Assembly: GCF_900115085.1 (NCBI RefSeq)
Contig: NZ_FOVF01000006.1
Location: 1 to 64,000 of the forward strand
Length of the DNA: 64,000 bases
Direction of reading: 5' to 3'
DNA from: Dokdonella immobilis
GTDB lineage: Bacteria; Pseudomonadota; Gammaproteobacteria; Xanthomonadales; Rhodanobacteraceae
Positions 1-8,261 of this stretch are shown one piece after another. The position numbers and the translations under genes were made by a program. The notes under the pieces were generated by a model that saw nothing but the letters and a program-made list of their open reading frames with translations, searched no databases and had not been told where the DNA came from. Positions within the stretch are counted from its first letter, which is position 1, and every line of letters begins with the position of its first letter.

Positions 1-306
1 GTCATCCACCACAGCGATCAAGGCGTGCAATACACCAGCAAGGCCTACCAGCAACAATTGTCCGATGCCGGGATGATCGCCAGCATGAGTCGCAAGGGTA
101 TGCCCTACGACAATGCCGTGATGGAGAGCTTCTTCAGTTCGCTGAAACAGGAGCTCACGCACCACGAGCGCTTCGTCGACCGCGACCAGGCGCGCAGCAA
201 AGTATTCGACTAAATCGAGGTGTTCTACAACCGACAGAGGCTACACAGCGCTCTCGGCTACCAATCACCGGAGCAGTTCGAGAAGATGGCGGTGTCGCCT
301 AATTAA
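1..306 (+). pseudogene. IS3-family transposase OrfB, 3' part, with in-frame stop
   Basis: The reading frame open from the window edge encodes the C-terminal half of an rve/DDE integrase core. It contains an H-x-D-x-G-x-QY stretch, holding the second catalytic Asp, and the region ending NAVMESFFSSLK, holding the catalytic Glu. After VFD at 211-213 a TAA stop interrupts the frame. The same frame then continues with [16 protein letters not shown], the standard IS3-family C-terminus, and ends at 304-306. Most family members have Tyr at the stop position, so a single C-to-A change at 213 explains it. The 5' half lies outside the window. The product is probably inactive. It marks the edge of an accessory segment next to the NACHT gene. 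Confidence 0.9.
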
Positions 307-333
307 CCCGTCCGAGAAATCGGGGGTAGTCCA
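307..333 (+). mobile_element. Candidate right end of the IS3-family element
   Basis: The short tail after the transposase stop ends in a GGGGGTAGTCCA-like stretch. Read from the other strand it begins TGGACTACCCCC, a TG-start terminus of the kind seen in IS3-family inverted repeats. The left end is outside the window, so the repeat cannot be paired and the exact boundary is a guess. Confidence 0.3.
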
Positions 334-376
334 ACTTGACCCCGTTCTTCGCTCCTTTGATTGATTGACTCCCTCT

Positions 377-2671
377 TTAGATTGACTTCTCGAGCTCATT
401 GAATGCTGTCAACACAAGACCCGAGAGCCTTCGATGATCCATGAAATTCTGAAGGTCGCCTATGGCATCGCGGTTAAACAGCCACCCCCCTTCTTGAACC
501 CCACTGATAGTTGTCTCATCAACCAATTTGCTCCGCCGAAGCACGCTTAGAAGCACATCCGAATTTCTTGACCGACCAAGAGCACCCTTCTTCCAGTCAG
601 CCTTACGGATTGCGCTCTTAAATTTTCCATTGTGCCAAAACTTCGATAAACCGACCTCTAAAAGGTCTTTTATCAATTCAGAGCGCTCGACCTTATCTCC
701 GATGAGGAGCGACTCGAGAGATAGCCGAGCACCTCCTCGAAGCTCACAATCATTCCCAAGCGTCGCCCCAGAAAAACTCTCCGCGTCCTGCTTGGTCAAG
801 AAGATGACTTCCCCGTCGAATCGGCATGAGCGAAAGACACACCCCTCAAACTCAATTCCTCTAAACGACACATCCAGGAACTCACAGTCGACAAACTCGA
901 TCCCTGTCAGACAGAGCCTCTCTAGAACACCTGTGAATCGCGCCCCGCGGACAATCTCTGAACCAGGCGGCTCAGCCAATGCCTTCACTGCTACTCGCGC
1001 ACGGTCAGATCCATTCACAACATCCACCTGAACATCAGCCAAGCGTTGAAGCAAATGAAACACGAATGACCGAGAACTCTTGTCTATTGCAGGAATGCGC
1101 GCCAAAAGCTCATAGACTTTGTCCATACTTTCCCCCTCAAGCATGCGACTTGTATGCTCAATAAGAAAGCCTTTTCCATTTTCCTCTGCGCGCATGGCTT
1201 CTAGCACAGACTGCCTAATTGGCGTTGCCGACTCCAAAGTCGCCCTCCGAATTGCGAGCGCTCTCAAGAATGGCGCCAAGAAATCATATGCGAAAGAGTA
1301 CTGTCCATCTCCCACTTTTCGCACAAACGGGTGCGAAGAGAATTTTGAGGCATCGACCTCCGAAACTCCGGCGGCTTGCAGATCGTCTCGCTCAAATGCC
1401 AACACATCACTGCTGGAGCTAAGTAGGCTAATCTCTTGAAATACGTCTAACTGACGAACGCCGCTTATACTCAAATTCTGGCGTTTGGACTCCCGCTCAC
1501 AAATCGCGATCATAAGCCCCTCAAGGCTCTGACTTGTCCAATCACTCCTAGACACGCCAGACTTTACAGCGTCGCAAACCATCGAAACCGCAATAGGCAG
1601 CGTCCAAAACTGCGCCCTAGCCCCGCCCAGATTCCCTGGCTGCTTAGCGAATGCGATAACGTCAGAGTACAGATTCGATGCGCTTTCGAATCCTTGCTGG
1701 TCATGCTCAAATACTTTCCGCATGTATTCTTTCGCTTGCTGCGGATTAAACGGGAGCAAATTTAGGGAATACACTTCTTCCGGATCTTCGCCGACTTCAA
1801 TATCCCAGTACGGCGTCCTTGTGGTAAGAATAATTCGCGCTTCGCCATCCGCAACCCACTCCTTAATACCGCCAATTGTATCCGCGGCCGAAATGCTTGA
1901 TCTTGGACTCGAACACAGCTCGTCGAACCCATCGAATATGAAAAGGATGAATCCGCGACGAAGTGCTGCTTCAAATAGGCTTCGGCCAATCCCGCTCCCC
2001 GAGTCGTAGTTCTGCAGCGAAAGCTGAATAATATCCCACAAGCCGGATGAGCTCGTTACCCTCCCTCCCCAATAGGCAGCCTCTACATAGACTGGCACTA
2101 CTCGAGTTGATGCTATTCGCTTTGCAAACCGAGTAACGAGCTGACGACAGAGCGTAGTTTTTCCTACGCCAGCATTCGCCTTGAGGACTACTAACCTCTT
2201 TTTGTCGCCTTCTTGATCGCGTTTTGTAAAATGCTCTACTAGATAGTCATCCAGCCGGTCCTTTGGCTGCACTCCCTCCCCTCTCGGAGCGATGAAATTT
2301 GGCTCATGTGGAATTGAGTTGGCTATGTTCTGCGCGTACGATTTAAACAGCTCATTTACCTTTGTCCAAAGCAGCTCTTCGATCAGGTAAATCTTCGCAT
2401 CTCGCCCGAAGGCCGCTTTGATCAAGGCATCTGCAGGGCCAGACCTGCTCTTCAATACGTATTGCTGATCATTTTTTTGAAGCAGTTTTGCAACTCGAAT
2501 TATCGCCTCCTTTGTGGCATCGGACTTGAAGTAGACGAATGTATGCTCGCTTTCTACAATTCCCGCCTTCACCTTTCCGGAGTAGGCGATAGCGTCGGAG
2601 CCGACTTGAATCGGCATTATCTCGTCGTACCCGAGAATTACTAGATCATTCGAAGAAAATGGTGCCGCCAT
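377..2671 (-). CDS. NACHT-domain STAND NTPase, probable defence protein
   Basis: 764 aa. The N-terminal ~150 residues match no family I recognise. A P-loop NTPase follows: Walker A ANAGVGKTT at ~165-173, a Walker B/NACHT signature FILFIFDGFDE at ~241-251, and a sensor-type ILTTRTPYWD at ~281-290. Residues ~577-625 are a short pentapeptide-like stretch with repeated F/C every five residues, followed by a helical tail. A Shine-Dalgarno AAGGAG about 10 nt upstream fixes the start. Codon use and base composition are visibly more AT-rich than all neighbours, indicating horizontal acquisition. It lies 30 nt downstream of nrdJb on the same strand, with no terminator seen between. Bacterial NACHT proteins of this size are known antiphage sensors. 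That function is inferred here, and the sensed ligand and effector activity cannot be read from the sequence. Confidence 0.8.
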   Translation of the reverse strand: MAAPFSSNDLVILGYDEIMPIQVGSDAIAYSGKVKAGIVESEHTFVYFKSDATKEAIIRVAKLLQKNDQQYVLKSRSGPADALIKAAFGRDAKIYLIEELLWTKVNELFKSYAQNIANSIPHEPNFIAPRGEGVQPKDRLDDYLVEHFTKRDQEGDKKRLVVLKANAGVGKTTLCRQLVTRFAKRIASTRVVPVYVEAAYWGGRVTSSSGLWDIIQLSLQNYDSGSGIGRSLFEAALRRGFILFIFDGFDELCSSPRSSISAADTIGGIKEWVADGEARIILTTRTPYWDIEVGEDPEEVYSLNLLPFNPQQAKEYMRKVFEHDQQGFESASNLYSDVIAFAKQPGNLGGARAQFWTLPIAVSMVCDAVKSGVSRSDWTSQSLEGLMIAICERESKRQNLSISGVRQLDVFQEISLLSSSSDVLAFERDDLQAAGVSEVDASKFSSHPFVRKVGDGQYSFAYDFLAPFLRALAIRRATLESATPIRQSVLEAMRAEENGKGFLIEHTSRMLEGESMDKVYELLARIPAIDKSSRSFVFHLLQRLADVQVDVVNGSDRARVAVKALAEPPGSEIVRGARFTGVLERLCLTGIEFVDCEFLDVSFRGIEFEGCVFRSCRFDGEVIFLTKQDAESFSGATLGNDCELRGGARLSLESLLIGDKVERSELIKDLLEVGLSKFWHNGKFKSAIRKADWKKGALGRSRNSDVLLSVLRRSKLVDETTISGVQEGGWLFNRDAIGDLQNFMDHRRLSGLVLTAFNELEKSI

Positions 2672-2701
2672 TCTTTCTACACTCCTTTGCCAAAGGTTCC
2701 G

Positions 2702-3523
2702 TTACCCACACTTCGAATACCCACAATTCAAACACGTCGCACAACCATCCATGATGATGGTCGCATTGGTGTTGCACTTGTGGCACATGGTGGCGCCGGG
2801 GGGGAAGGTGGGGGTGTCGTCTTCGGCTTCGCCGGGGGCGGGCGACGCCGATGGGGCGCTGGAAGCGGAGGCGCTGGGTCCCTGCCTGCGCAGGGACGAT
2901 GATTCGGAAACGGCCGGTTTGGCGGTTACTTCAGACTTTTTTTTTGACTTGGCTTCGTAGGCGGCGCGCTTTTCGGCGATCAGGGCGCGTTGGGCGGGGT
3001 CCATTTCGGGATCGTGGAGCAGGCCGATCATCTTCATGTGGCGCTCGATGACGGCGCCGAGCTCGGCGACGATGCTCGGCATGTAGACGCCGCCGGCCTT
3101 GAAGTAGCCGCCGCGCGGATCGAACACGGCCTTCAGTTCCTCGACCAGGAAGGTCACGTCGCCACCCTTGCGGAACACGGCCGACATGATGCGGGTCAGC
3201 GCGACGATCCACTGGAAGTGTTCCATGCTCTTCGAATTGACGAAGATCTCGAATGGCCGGCGCAGTTCGTGCTCGGTGCCCGGGTTCAGCACGATGTCGT
3301 TGATCGTGACGTACAGGGCGTGCTCGACCAGGGGCGACTTGATCTTGTAGGTCGCGCCGATCAGTTGGTCCGGGCGCTCGACCTTTTCGTGCATGTGGAT
3401 GACTTCGGCGCTGGCCGGCTCATTGGCCTCGGCCGCAGGCGCGGGCGCGGCGACGGGCGCCGGCTTCTCGTCCGGCTGGACGACGGTGTAACCCTTGATC
3501 TTCTTTTCAATCTTGATCGCCAT
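2702..3523 (-). CDS. nrdJb: Class II ribonucleotide reductase accessory subunit NrdJb (TSCPD domain)
   Basis: 273 aa. Residues ~45-165 form a TSCPD-type domain with the stretch EIFVNSKSMEHFQWIVALTR, as found in NrdJb proteins and in the C-termini of long NrdJ enzymes. A low-complexity Ala/Ser/Pro linker follows. The C-terminus is a Cys-rich tail with CHKC, then CATCLNCGYSKC; in this family such cysteines bind metal and/or pass electrons to the active-site disulfide. The start is supported by AAGGAG in the upstream sequence. It is encoded on the same strand as nrdJ but separated from it by an H1-like gene, so the two subunits are split rather than directly adjacent. Role: supports the B12-dependent reduction of ribonucleotides to deoxyribonucleotides in the cytoplasm. 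Confidence 0.82.
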   Translation of the reverse strand: MAIKIEKKIKGYTVVQPDEKPAPVAAPAPAAEANEPASAEVIHMHEKVERPDQLIGATYKIKSPLVEHALYVTINDIVLNPGTEHELRRPFEIFVNSKSMEHFQWIVALTRIMSAVFRKGGDVTFLVEELKAVFDPRGGYFKAGGVYMPSIVAELGAVIERHMKMIGLLHDPEMDPAQRALIAEKRAAYEAKSKKKSEVTAKPAVSESSSLRRQGPSASASSAPSASPAPGEAEDDTPTFPPGATMCHKCNTNATIIMDGCATCLNCGYSKCG

Positions 3524-3689
3524 GCCGGCGTGCTCCTTGGTTTCTGCCTGACGGTCGCGCGTTGCGCGGGTGGTCAGTTCGGTCTGTGCCGTCGGTGCCG
3601 TTTGGCCCGGTTGGCGGGTTTTTTCGGGTTCGATCCTTGGCTGGCGTCGTTCGGTCGGCCTTCGACTTCGGCACTTGATGTCCTTCGAC

Positions 3690-3842
3690 TTCGCTGCGCT
3701 ACGCTCAGGACGAACGGAATTTTATTCGCTACGCTCAGGATGAACGGACTCTTGTTCGCTGCACCAAGCTCGGGTCGAGCGGAATTCTATTCGCTACGCT
3801 CAAGACGAACGGACGCCTGTTCGCTGCGCTCAGGATGAACAG
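3690..3842. repeat. Five degenerate tandem copies of a ~30-bp REP-like repeat
   Basis: Copies start at about 3690, 3725, 3754, 3790 and 3820. Each reads approximately TTCGCT, then GCGCT or ACGCT, then CAGGA(T/C)GAACGGA, with a spacer of a few bases. The third copy is the most diverged. They lie in the 470-bp intergenic stretch 3524-3993 between the nrdJb start and the end of the H1-like gene. No gene is visible there. The unit resembles short interspersed repeats common in proteobacterial genomes. Confidence 0.8.
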
Positions 3843-3951
3843 ACCATTGTTCTCCAGGGCCCAACCCATACGGTCCAAGGTCGGCCCGGACCCGGGACTA
3901 TTCAAGCGCTGGCGAGGCCGTGCCCCGCTCGCGCTCTGCTGCTCAAGTCAT

Positions 3952-3987
3952 CGGGAAAGCCCTGGCCGCGGCAGCCGCGGCCAGGGC
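3952..3987 (-). terminator. Rho-independent terminator of the H1-like gene
   Basis: A 13-bp perfect GC-rich hairpin (3959-3971 pairs with 3975-3987, loop CAG) lies 7 nt beyond the stop codon of the minus-strand gene. It is followed on that strand by a short T run (TTTCCC). The stem is strong and the T tract weak. Confidence 0.6.
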
Positions 3988-3993
3988 GGCCGA

Positions 3994-4689
3994 TCACTTG
4001 CGGCCTTTCTTGCCGGCCTTCTTGGCAGCCTTCTTCGCCGGAGCCTTCTTGGCGGCCTTTTTGGCAGCCTTTGCGGCGGCGGGCGCCTTCTTCATGGCCT
4101 TCTTCGCCGATTTCTTCGAAGCGGCGGCCTTCTTCACGGCTTTCTTGGCGGCCTTGGCCTTCTTCGCTGGCGACTTCTTCACGGCCTTCTTCGCGGCGGA
4201 AGCCTTCTTGGTGGCCTTCTTGACCGCTTTCTTCACGGCTTTCTTGGTGGCCGCTTTCTTGGCGACTGCCTTCTTCGCGACCTTCTTGGTCGCCTTCTTC
4301 ACCGCGCCCTTCTTGGCGGCGGCCTTCTTGGCAACCTTCTTCTTGGCGGCCTTGGCCTTCGGCTTGGCCTTGGCGGTGCTCTGGGTCACCGATTTCTTGG
4401 CTTCCTCGGCGGCCTTGGTCACCGACTTGGCGGCCTTCTTGATCTTCTTCGCCGCAGCCTTCTCGACCTGCTTCATCTTGGCGACGACGGTCTTGACCTT
4501 GCGGGCGGCCTGCTTGCGAGCCTTCTGCACCTTGGCCACGGCCTTCTTGCCGACGGCAGCAGCGGATTCCTTGGCATCGGCGGCCATGGCACTGGCGGAG
4601 CTGGCAACCGCACCGGCGGCGTCGGAAATCGCGCCACCCATTTCCTTCAGACTGTCTTTGACTTCTTCAACCGGACTTTCGGTACTCAT
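3994..4689 (-). CDS. Lys/Ala-rich histone H1-like protein
   Basis: 231 aa. The N-terminal ~50 residues are acidic and Ala/Ser-rich. The rest is a long run of KKA, KKAV, KKAPA and similar units typical of histone H1-like nucleoid proteins and AlgP-type regulators. The expected role is sequence-nonspecific DNA or RNA binding and chromosome compaction. The start at 4689 is chosen because GAGGGG lies just upstream; an in-frame GTG 21 nt further out lacks a good ribosome site. It lies between nrdJ and nrdJb on the same strand and ends in a strong hairpin. Low-complexity repeats make length variation between strains likely. A second gene of this kind lies at 37133-38011. Confidence 0.8.
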   Translation of the reverse strand: MSTESPVEEVKDSLKEMGGAISDAAGAVASSASAMAADAKESAAAVGKKAVAKVQKARKQAARKVKTVVAKMKQVEKAAAKKIKKAAKSVTKAAEEAKKSVTQSTAKAKPKAKAAKKKVAKKAAAKKGAVKKATKKVAKKAVAKKAATKKAVKKAVKKATKKASAAKKAVKKSPAKKAKAAKKAVKKAAASKKSAKKAMKKAPAAAKAAKKAAKKAPAKKAAKKAGKKGRK

Positions 4690-4791
4690 GGTTCCCCTCT
4701 CCGCGCTCACCGCGCATGTTGATTGGCTGGGTTGGACAACGCACTACAGATAAACCGTCACGCGCGAGCGCATGCCGGGCCCACCTTCGAA

Positions 4792-7700
4792 TCAGAACTT
4801 GCCGTAATAGCCTTCCTTCAGGGCATCGAAAAGATTGGCTGCGGTGTGGACCTCGCCATCGTACTCGATCTCTTCGTTGCCCTTGACTTCGACTATCGAC
4901 CCATCCTCGAGTTCGAATCGGTACTTGGTGTTTTCCAGATCATGCTCCTTTACGAGCACTCCTTGGAAGGCCGCCGGATTGAACCGGAACGTGGTGCATC
5001 CCTTCAATCCCTGCTGATGGGCGTAGTGGTAGATGTGCTTGAAGTCCTCGTAGGGGTACGCGGTGGGCACATTGGCGGTCTTGGAGATCGACGAATCGAT
5101 CCAACGCTGCGAGGCGGCCTGGATGTCGACGTGCTCGGTCGGGCTGATGTCGTCGGCGGCGACGAAGTAGTCGGGCAGCTTTTCCTCGGCCTTGTCCGAA
5201 AACGGCATGGCCTTGCCGTTGATCAGTTCGCGGTAGGCGAGCAGCTCGTAGCTGAACACCTCGACCTTTTCCTTGGACTTCTTGCCTTCGCGGATCACGT
5301 TGCGGCTGTAGTGGTGGGCGAAGCTCGGCTCGATGCCGTTCGAGGCATTGTTGGCCAGGGACAGGGAAATGGTGCCGGTTGGTGCGATCGAGGTGTGGTG
5401 GGTGAAGCGCGCGCCGACTTCGGCCAGCTCGGCGACCAGGTCCGGCGCGACCGAAGCCACGCGCTGCATGTAGCGGCTGTATTTCGCATGCAGGACGCGG
5501 CCCGGGATGCTGTCGCCGATCTGGTAGCCGTCTGCGGCCATCTCCGGACGCTTGCGCAGCATTTCGCCGGTCACGGTGAAATCGCGGGTCAGCACGGGCG
5601 CGGGGCCCTTTTCCTTGGCCAGGCCAAGGGCGACTTCCCAGCCGGCCACGGCCATTTCGCGCGAGACATCTTCGGTGAAGGTGCAGGCCTCGGGCGTGCC
5701 GTAGCGCATCTTGAGCATGGTCAGGGTGCTGCCGAGGCCGAGGAAGCCCATGCCGTGGCGGCGCTTGCTCTCGATCTCCTCGCGCTGCTCGGCCAGCGGC
5801 AGGCCGTTGATCTCGACCACGTTGTCGAGCATGCGCGTGAACACGCGCACGACCTCGCGGTATTCCTCCATGTCGAAACGCGCTTTCGGCCCGAACGGAT
5901 CGCGCACGAACTTGGTCAGGTTGACCGAACCGAGCAGGCAGGAACCGTACGGTGGGAGTGGCTGCTCGCCGCAATTGTGTGCATGCAACCCGTTGCCGTC
6001 GAACGTATTGATGCCTGGAATCTGAACGTCGTAGACGTCCTCGAGGCCATCCGGTTCGAGCGCCTTGACGGTCGCCACGAATCGCTCGCGATTCAGCTTG
6101 CGCTTGTAAGCGCCGAGAAGGCCTCGCAGGCGATCGTTCTTGTCGGCGTCGGCAAATCCGATCACACGGGCAAATTCCGCCACGTTGTCGCCACTGATGA
6201 CCAACTCATGTTGCGCTCGGGTGTCGTAGCGTGCGTTTCCGCCGCGCCCGTCAGGCAGCAGCGTTGAACCGGCGTCACGGCGGTTGCGGTAGATGCGCGA
6301 AGCGATGCCGAGACGCAACAACATACGCTGGGACGCTTCCAGGCGCTGCAGATCCGACTGCGCCAGGCGAATGCTCACGCCTTTGAGCTGACTGCCCTGC
6401 ACGGAACCGTCACTGTCGAACAAGCCGCGCAGGAAGCCCCGCTGAAAATCGCTGGACCCTTGCTCGATGCCCGGTGTGATCGCCTTGTTGCCGGGCGTCA
6501 TGCCCACTTCCGCGGCGAGCTGCTTGAGCGCACCCGTCGCGAGCCGGAATTCATTCCGGCCGGCAACGGCCTGGAATCCAGTGAAGTCGCTGCGATGCGG
6601 CATTTCGAATGCGGCGCTCTCGATCGCCGTCATCAAGGAACGCGCGCCACGTCCAGGGTGGCCTTCGCCGTTCGCGGCCAGCGCATGGCCGAACACCGAC
6701 AAAACGGCCTTGTCCTGGTTCAACGTGCCGTCACCAACGAGCATGCCGAGCAGGAATCCCTCGTCGAAGTTGTAGCGACCGGGCCAGGCGATATCGTTGC
6801 GATGGTTGTTGAGAAGTACCTCGTCGCCCGGCTTTAGCTCGGAAGCAGGGCACCAAGCGGTATCGAGAGTCCAGCGTGTCTTGCTGACGACCTTGCGCAC
6901 ACGGTGGTCGGTGGTGAGGCGCAGCGAATGCCCTTCCTCGGTTGCCAACCTGACAACGGGCTTGGTGGCTGTCTTGAAGAATCCCTCGGCACCGCTCGCA
7001 TGGGCGACGCCATCGACCCGTGCCGCAAAGGGCACGCCGATGAGATTGGCCACCTGACGCGGGCCCGCATCGGTATGCACCCACGTATCCGCCGTAACAC
7101 AAGGGTTGGTCGCGCGGATGTGTTCGCACCACCAGTTGTTGTTCATCTCGTTGACGCGGTCGATCAGGATGAAGCCCGGCTCGGCGAAGTCGTAGGTGGA
7201 GACCATGATCATGTCCCACAGGTGGCGGGCGCGGATCTGGGTGTAGACCTTGCAGGCGACCAGGCCATCGTCGCGGACCACGTAGTGCTTGGTCGTCGGC
7301 CATTCGCGCCAGACCACCTTGGCGGTGTCGGCGAGATCGATCTCGTGTTGCTCCTTGATGTGGATCGGGAACACCAGCGGCCAGTCGGCATCGTTCTCGA
7401 CCGCTTCCATGAAGCCGTCGGTGATCAGCAGGCTCAGATTGAACTGGCGCAGGCGCCCGTCCTCGCGCTTGGCGCGGATGAATTCCTTCACATCGGGATG
7501 GGAGACGTCGAAGGTGCCCATCTGCGCGCCACGACGGCCACCGGCCGAGGACACGGTGAAGCACATCTTGTCGTAGATGTCCATGAACGACAGTGGGCCC
7601 GAGGTGTAGGCGCCGGCGCCCGACACGTAGGCGCCGCGCGGGCGCAATGTGGAAAACTCATAGCCGATGCCGCATCCGGCCTTCAGCGTGAGGCCGGCTT

Positions 7701-8067
7701 CGTGGACCTTGTCGAGGATGTTGTACATCGAATCCTCGATCGTGCCGGAGACCGTGCAGTTGATCGTCGAGGTCTTCGGCTTGTGTTCGTTGGCACCGGC
7801 GTTGGAGGTGATGCGTCCGGCCGGGATCGCACCGCGACGCAGCGCCCAGAGAAAGCGTTCGTACCAGTAGTCCTGCTTTTCCTTGGCCGTCTCGACCTCG
7901 GCCAGGGCGCGGGCGACGCGCTGGTAGGTATGGTCGATGCTGACGTCGACCGGTGCGCCTTGTTTGGTCTTGAGCCTGTACTTCTTGTCCCAGATGTCCA
8001 GGGACGCAGGCTGAAGTGGAATCTCTACCGCGCCGCGCGCGAGCCCCTCTAGTCGCACCGTGCTCAT
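4792..8067 (-). CDS. nrdJ: Adenosylcobalamin-dependent ribonucleotide reductase (class II), intein-containing
   Basis: 1091 aa as encoded, 715 aa after removal of a 376-aa intein. It reduces ribonucleoside diphosphates to deoxyribonucleotides using a B12-derived radical. The N-extein carries class II features (TSTINCTVSGTIEDSM, CGIGYEFSTLRPRGA). The active-site NPCGEQPLPPYGSC motif is split by the intein after NP. The C-extein has LGLGSTLTMLKMRYGT and SIAPTGTISL. The start at 8067 (MSTVRLEG) has GGAGG ~10 nt upstream; the frame stays open to 8178 but that extension looks non-coding. The spliced catalytic Cys would be residue 323, close to the radical Cys known in the Thermotoga enzyme. Tandem NrdR boxes lie upstream at 8214-8261. 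Adenosylcobalamin supply fits the BtuM/PduO genes at 42-43 kb. Confidence 0.95.
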   Translation of the reverse strand: MSTVRLEGLARGAVEIPLQPASLDIWDKKYRLKTKQGAPVDVSIDHTYQRVARALAEVETAKEKQDYWYERFLWALRRGAIPAGRITSNAGANEHKPKTSTINCTVSGTIEDSMYNILDKVHEAGLTLKAGCGIGYEFSTLRPRGAYVSGAGAYTSGPLSFMDIYDKMCFTVSSAGGRRGAQMGTFDVSHPDVKEFIRAKREDGRLRQFNLSLLITDGFMEAVENDADWPLVFPIHIKEQHEIDLADTAKVVWREWPTTKHYVVRDDGLVACKVYTQIRARHLWDMIMVSTYDFAEPGFILIDRVNEMNNNWWCEHIRATNPCVTADTWVHTDAGPRQVANLIGVPFAARVDGVAHASGAEGFFKTATKPVVRLATEEGHSLRLTTDHRVRKVVSKTRWTLDTAWCPASELKPGDEVLLNNHRNDIAWPGRYNFDEGFLLGMLVGDGTLNQDKAVLSVFGHALAANGEGHPGRGARSLMTAIESAAFEMPHRSDFTGFQAVAGRNEFRLATGALKQLAAEVGMTPGNKAITPGIEQGSSDFQRGFLRGLFDSDGSVQGSQLKGVSIRLAQSDLQRLEASQRMLLRLGIASRIYRNRRDAGSTLLPDGRGGNARYDTRAQHELVISGDNVAEFARVIGFADADKNDRLRGLLGAYKRKLNRERFVATVKALEPDGLEDVYDVQIPGINTFDGNGLHAHNCGEQPLPPYGSCLLGSVNLTKFVRDPFGPKARFDMEEYREVVRVFTRMLDNVVEINGLPLAEQREEIESKRRHGMGFLGLGSTLTMLKMRYGTPEACTFTEDVSREMAVAGWEVALGLAKEKGPAPVLTRDFTVTGEMLRKRPEMAADGYQIGDSIPGRVLHAKYSRYMQRVASVAPDLVAELAEVGARFTHHTSIAPTGTISLSLANNASNGIEPSFAHHYSRNVIREGKKSKEKVEVFSYELLAYRELINGKAMPFSDKAEEKLPDYFVAADDISPTEHVDIQAASQRWIDSSISKTANVPTAYPYEDFKHIYHYAHQQGLKGCTTFRFNPAAFQGVLVKEHDLENTKYRFELEDGSIVEVKGNEEIEYDGEVHTAANLFDALKEGYYGKF
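5974..7101 (-). other. Intein with LAGLIDADG homing endonuclease in NrdJ
   Basis: 376 aa inserted exactly before the catalytic Cys of NPCGE. Splicing residues are all present: Cys1 (codon 7099-7101), a block B TTDH (T-x-x-H), the C-terminal block ending HAHN with penultimate His and terminal Asn (codon 5974-5976), and a Cys +1 nucleophile (5971-5973). Two dodecapeptide motifs, LLGMLVGDG and FLRGLFDSDG, mark a DOD-type endonuclease. No frameshift or stop is seen, so both splicing and endonuclease functions appear intact. Because the insertion sits at the active site, unspliced NrdJ should be inactive. Confidence 0.95.
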
Positions 8068-8213
8068 TGCCAGCGTGTCCTCCCGGTTATTTTTCTGTGC
8101 CCGGGATTTCTTCCCGGTTTCGTTGTTGCGTTTCACGATCGATTGCCACGTCTTGCTGGGACGGATCAGGGTGGCCAAAGCGGACGGAATGCCTGGACAT
8201 TCCCCGAATCACT

Positions 8214-8261
8214 CCACAATGGCTTGGTTTTTCCCCGCCCGAGGCACACAACATCTTGTGG
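8214..8261. promoter_or_regulatory. Tandem NrdR boxes upstream of nrdJ
   Basis: Two 16-bp palindromic sites share the pattern CACAA-N4-TTG. The proximal one is 8214-8229 (CCACAATGGCTTGGTT) and the distal one 8246-8261 (ACACAACATCTTGTGG). They are separated by 16 bp, about three helical turns centre to centre. That is the arrangement known for NrdR, the ATP/dATP-sensing repressor of ribonucleotide reductase genes. The distal site is a good palindrome; the proximal one is weaker. They lie ~150 bp upstream of the nrdJ start. No cobalamin riboswitch was seen between 8068 and 8400. Confidence 0.7.

Noticed and set aside
3690-3842. CRISPR array
   Set aside because: Repeats are degenerate, nearly contiguous and lack unique spacers and cas genes.
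4792-8178. NrdJ read as an over-long or frameshifted reductase
   Set aside because: The extra 376 residues are a complete intein with all splice residues, so no sequencing error is needed.
8068-8178. N-terminal extension of NrdJ from the ATG at 8178
   Set aside because: The 37 added residues are Lys/Arg/Asn-rich and unlike the family, while GGAGG precedes the ATG at 8067.
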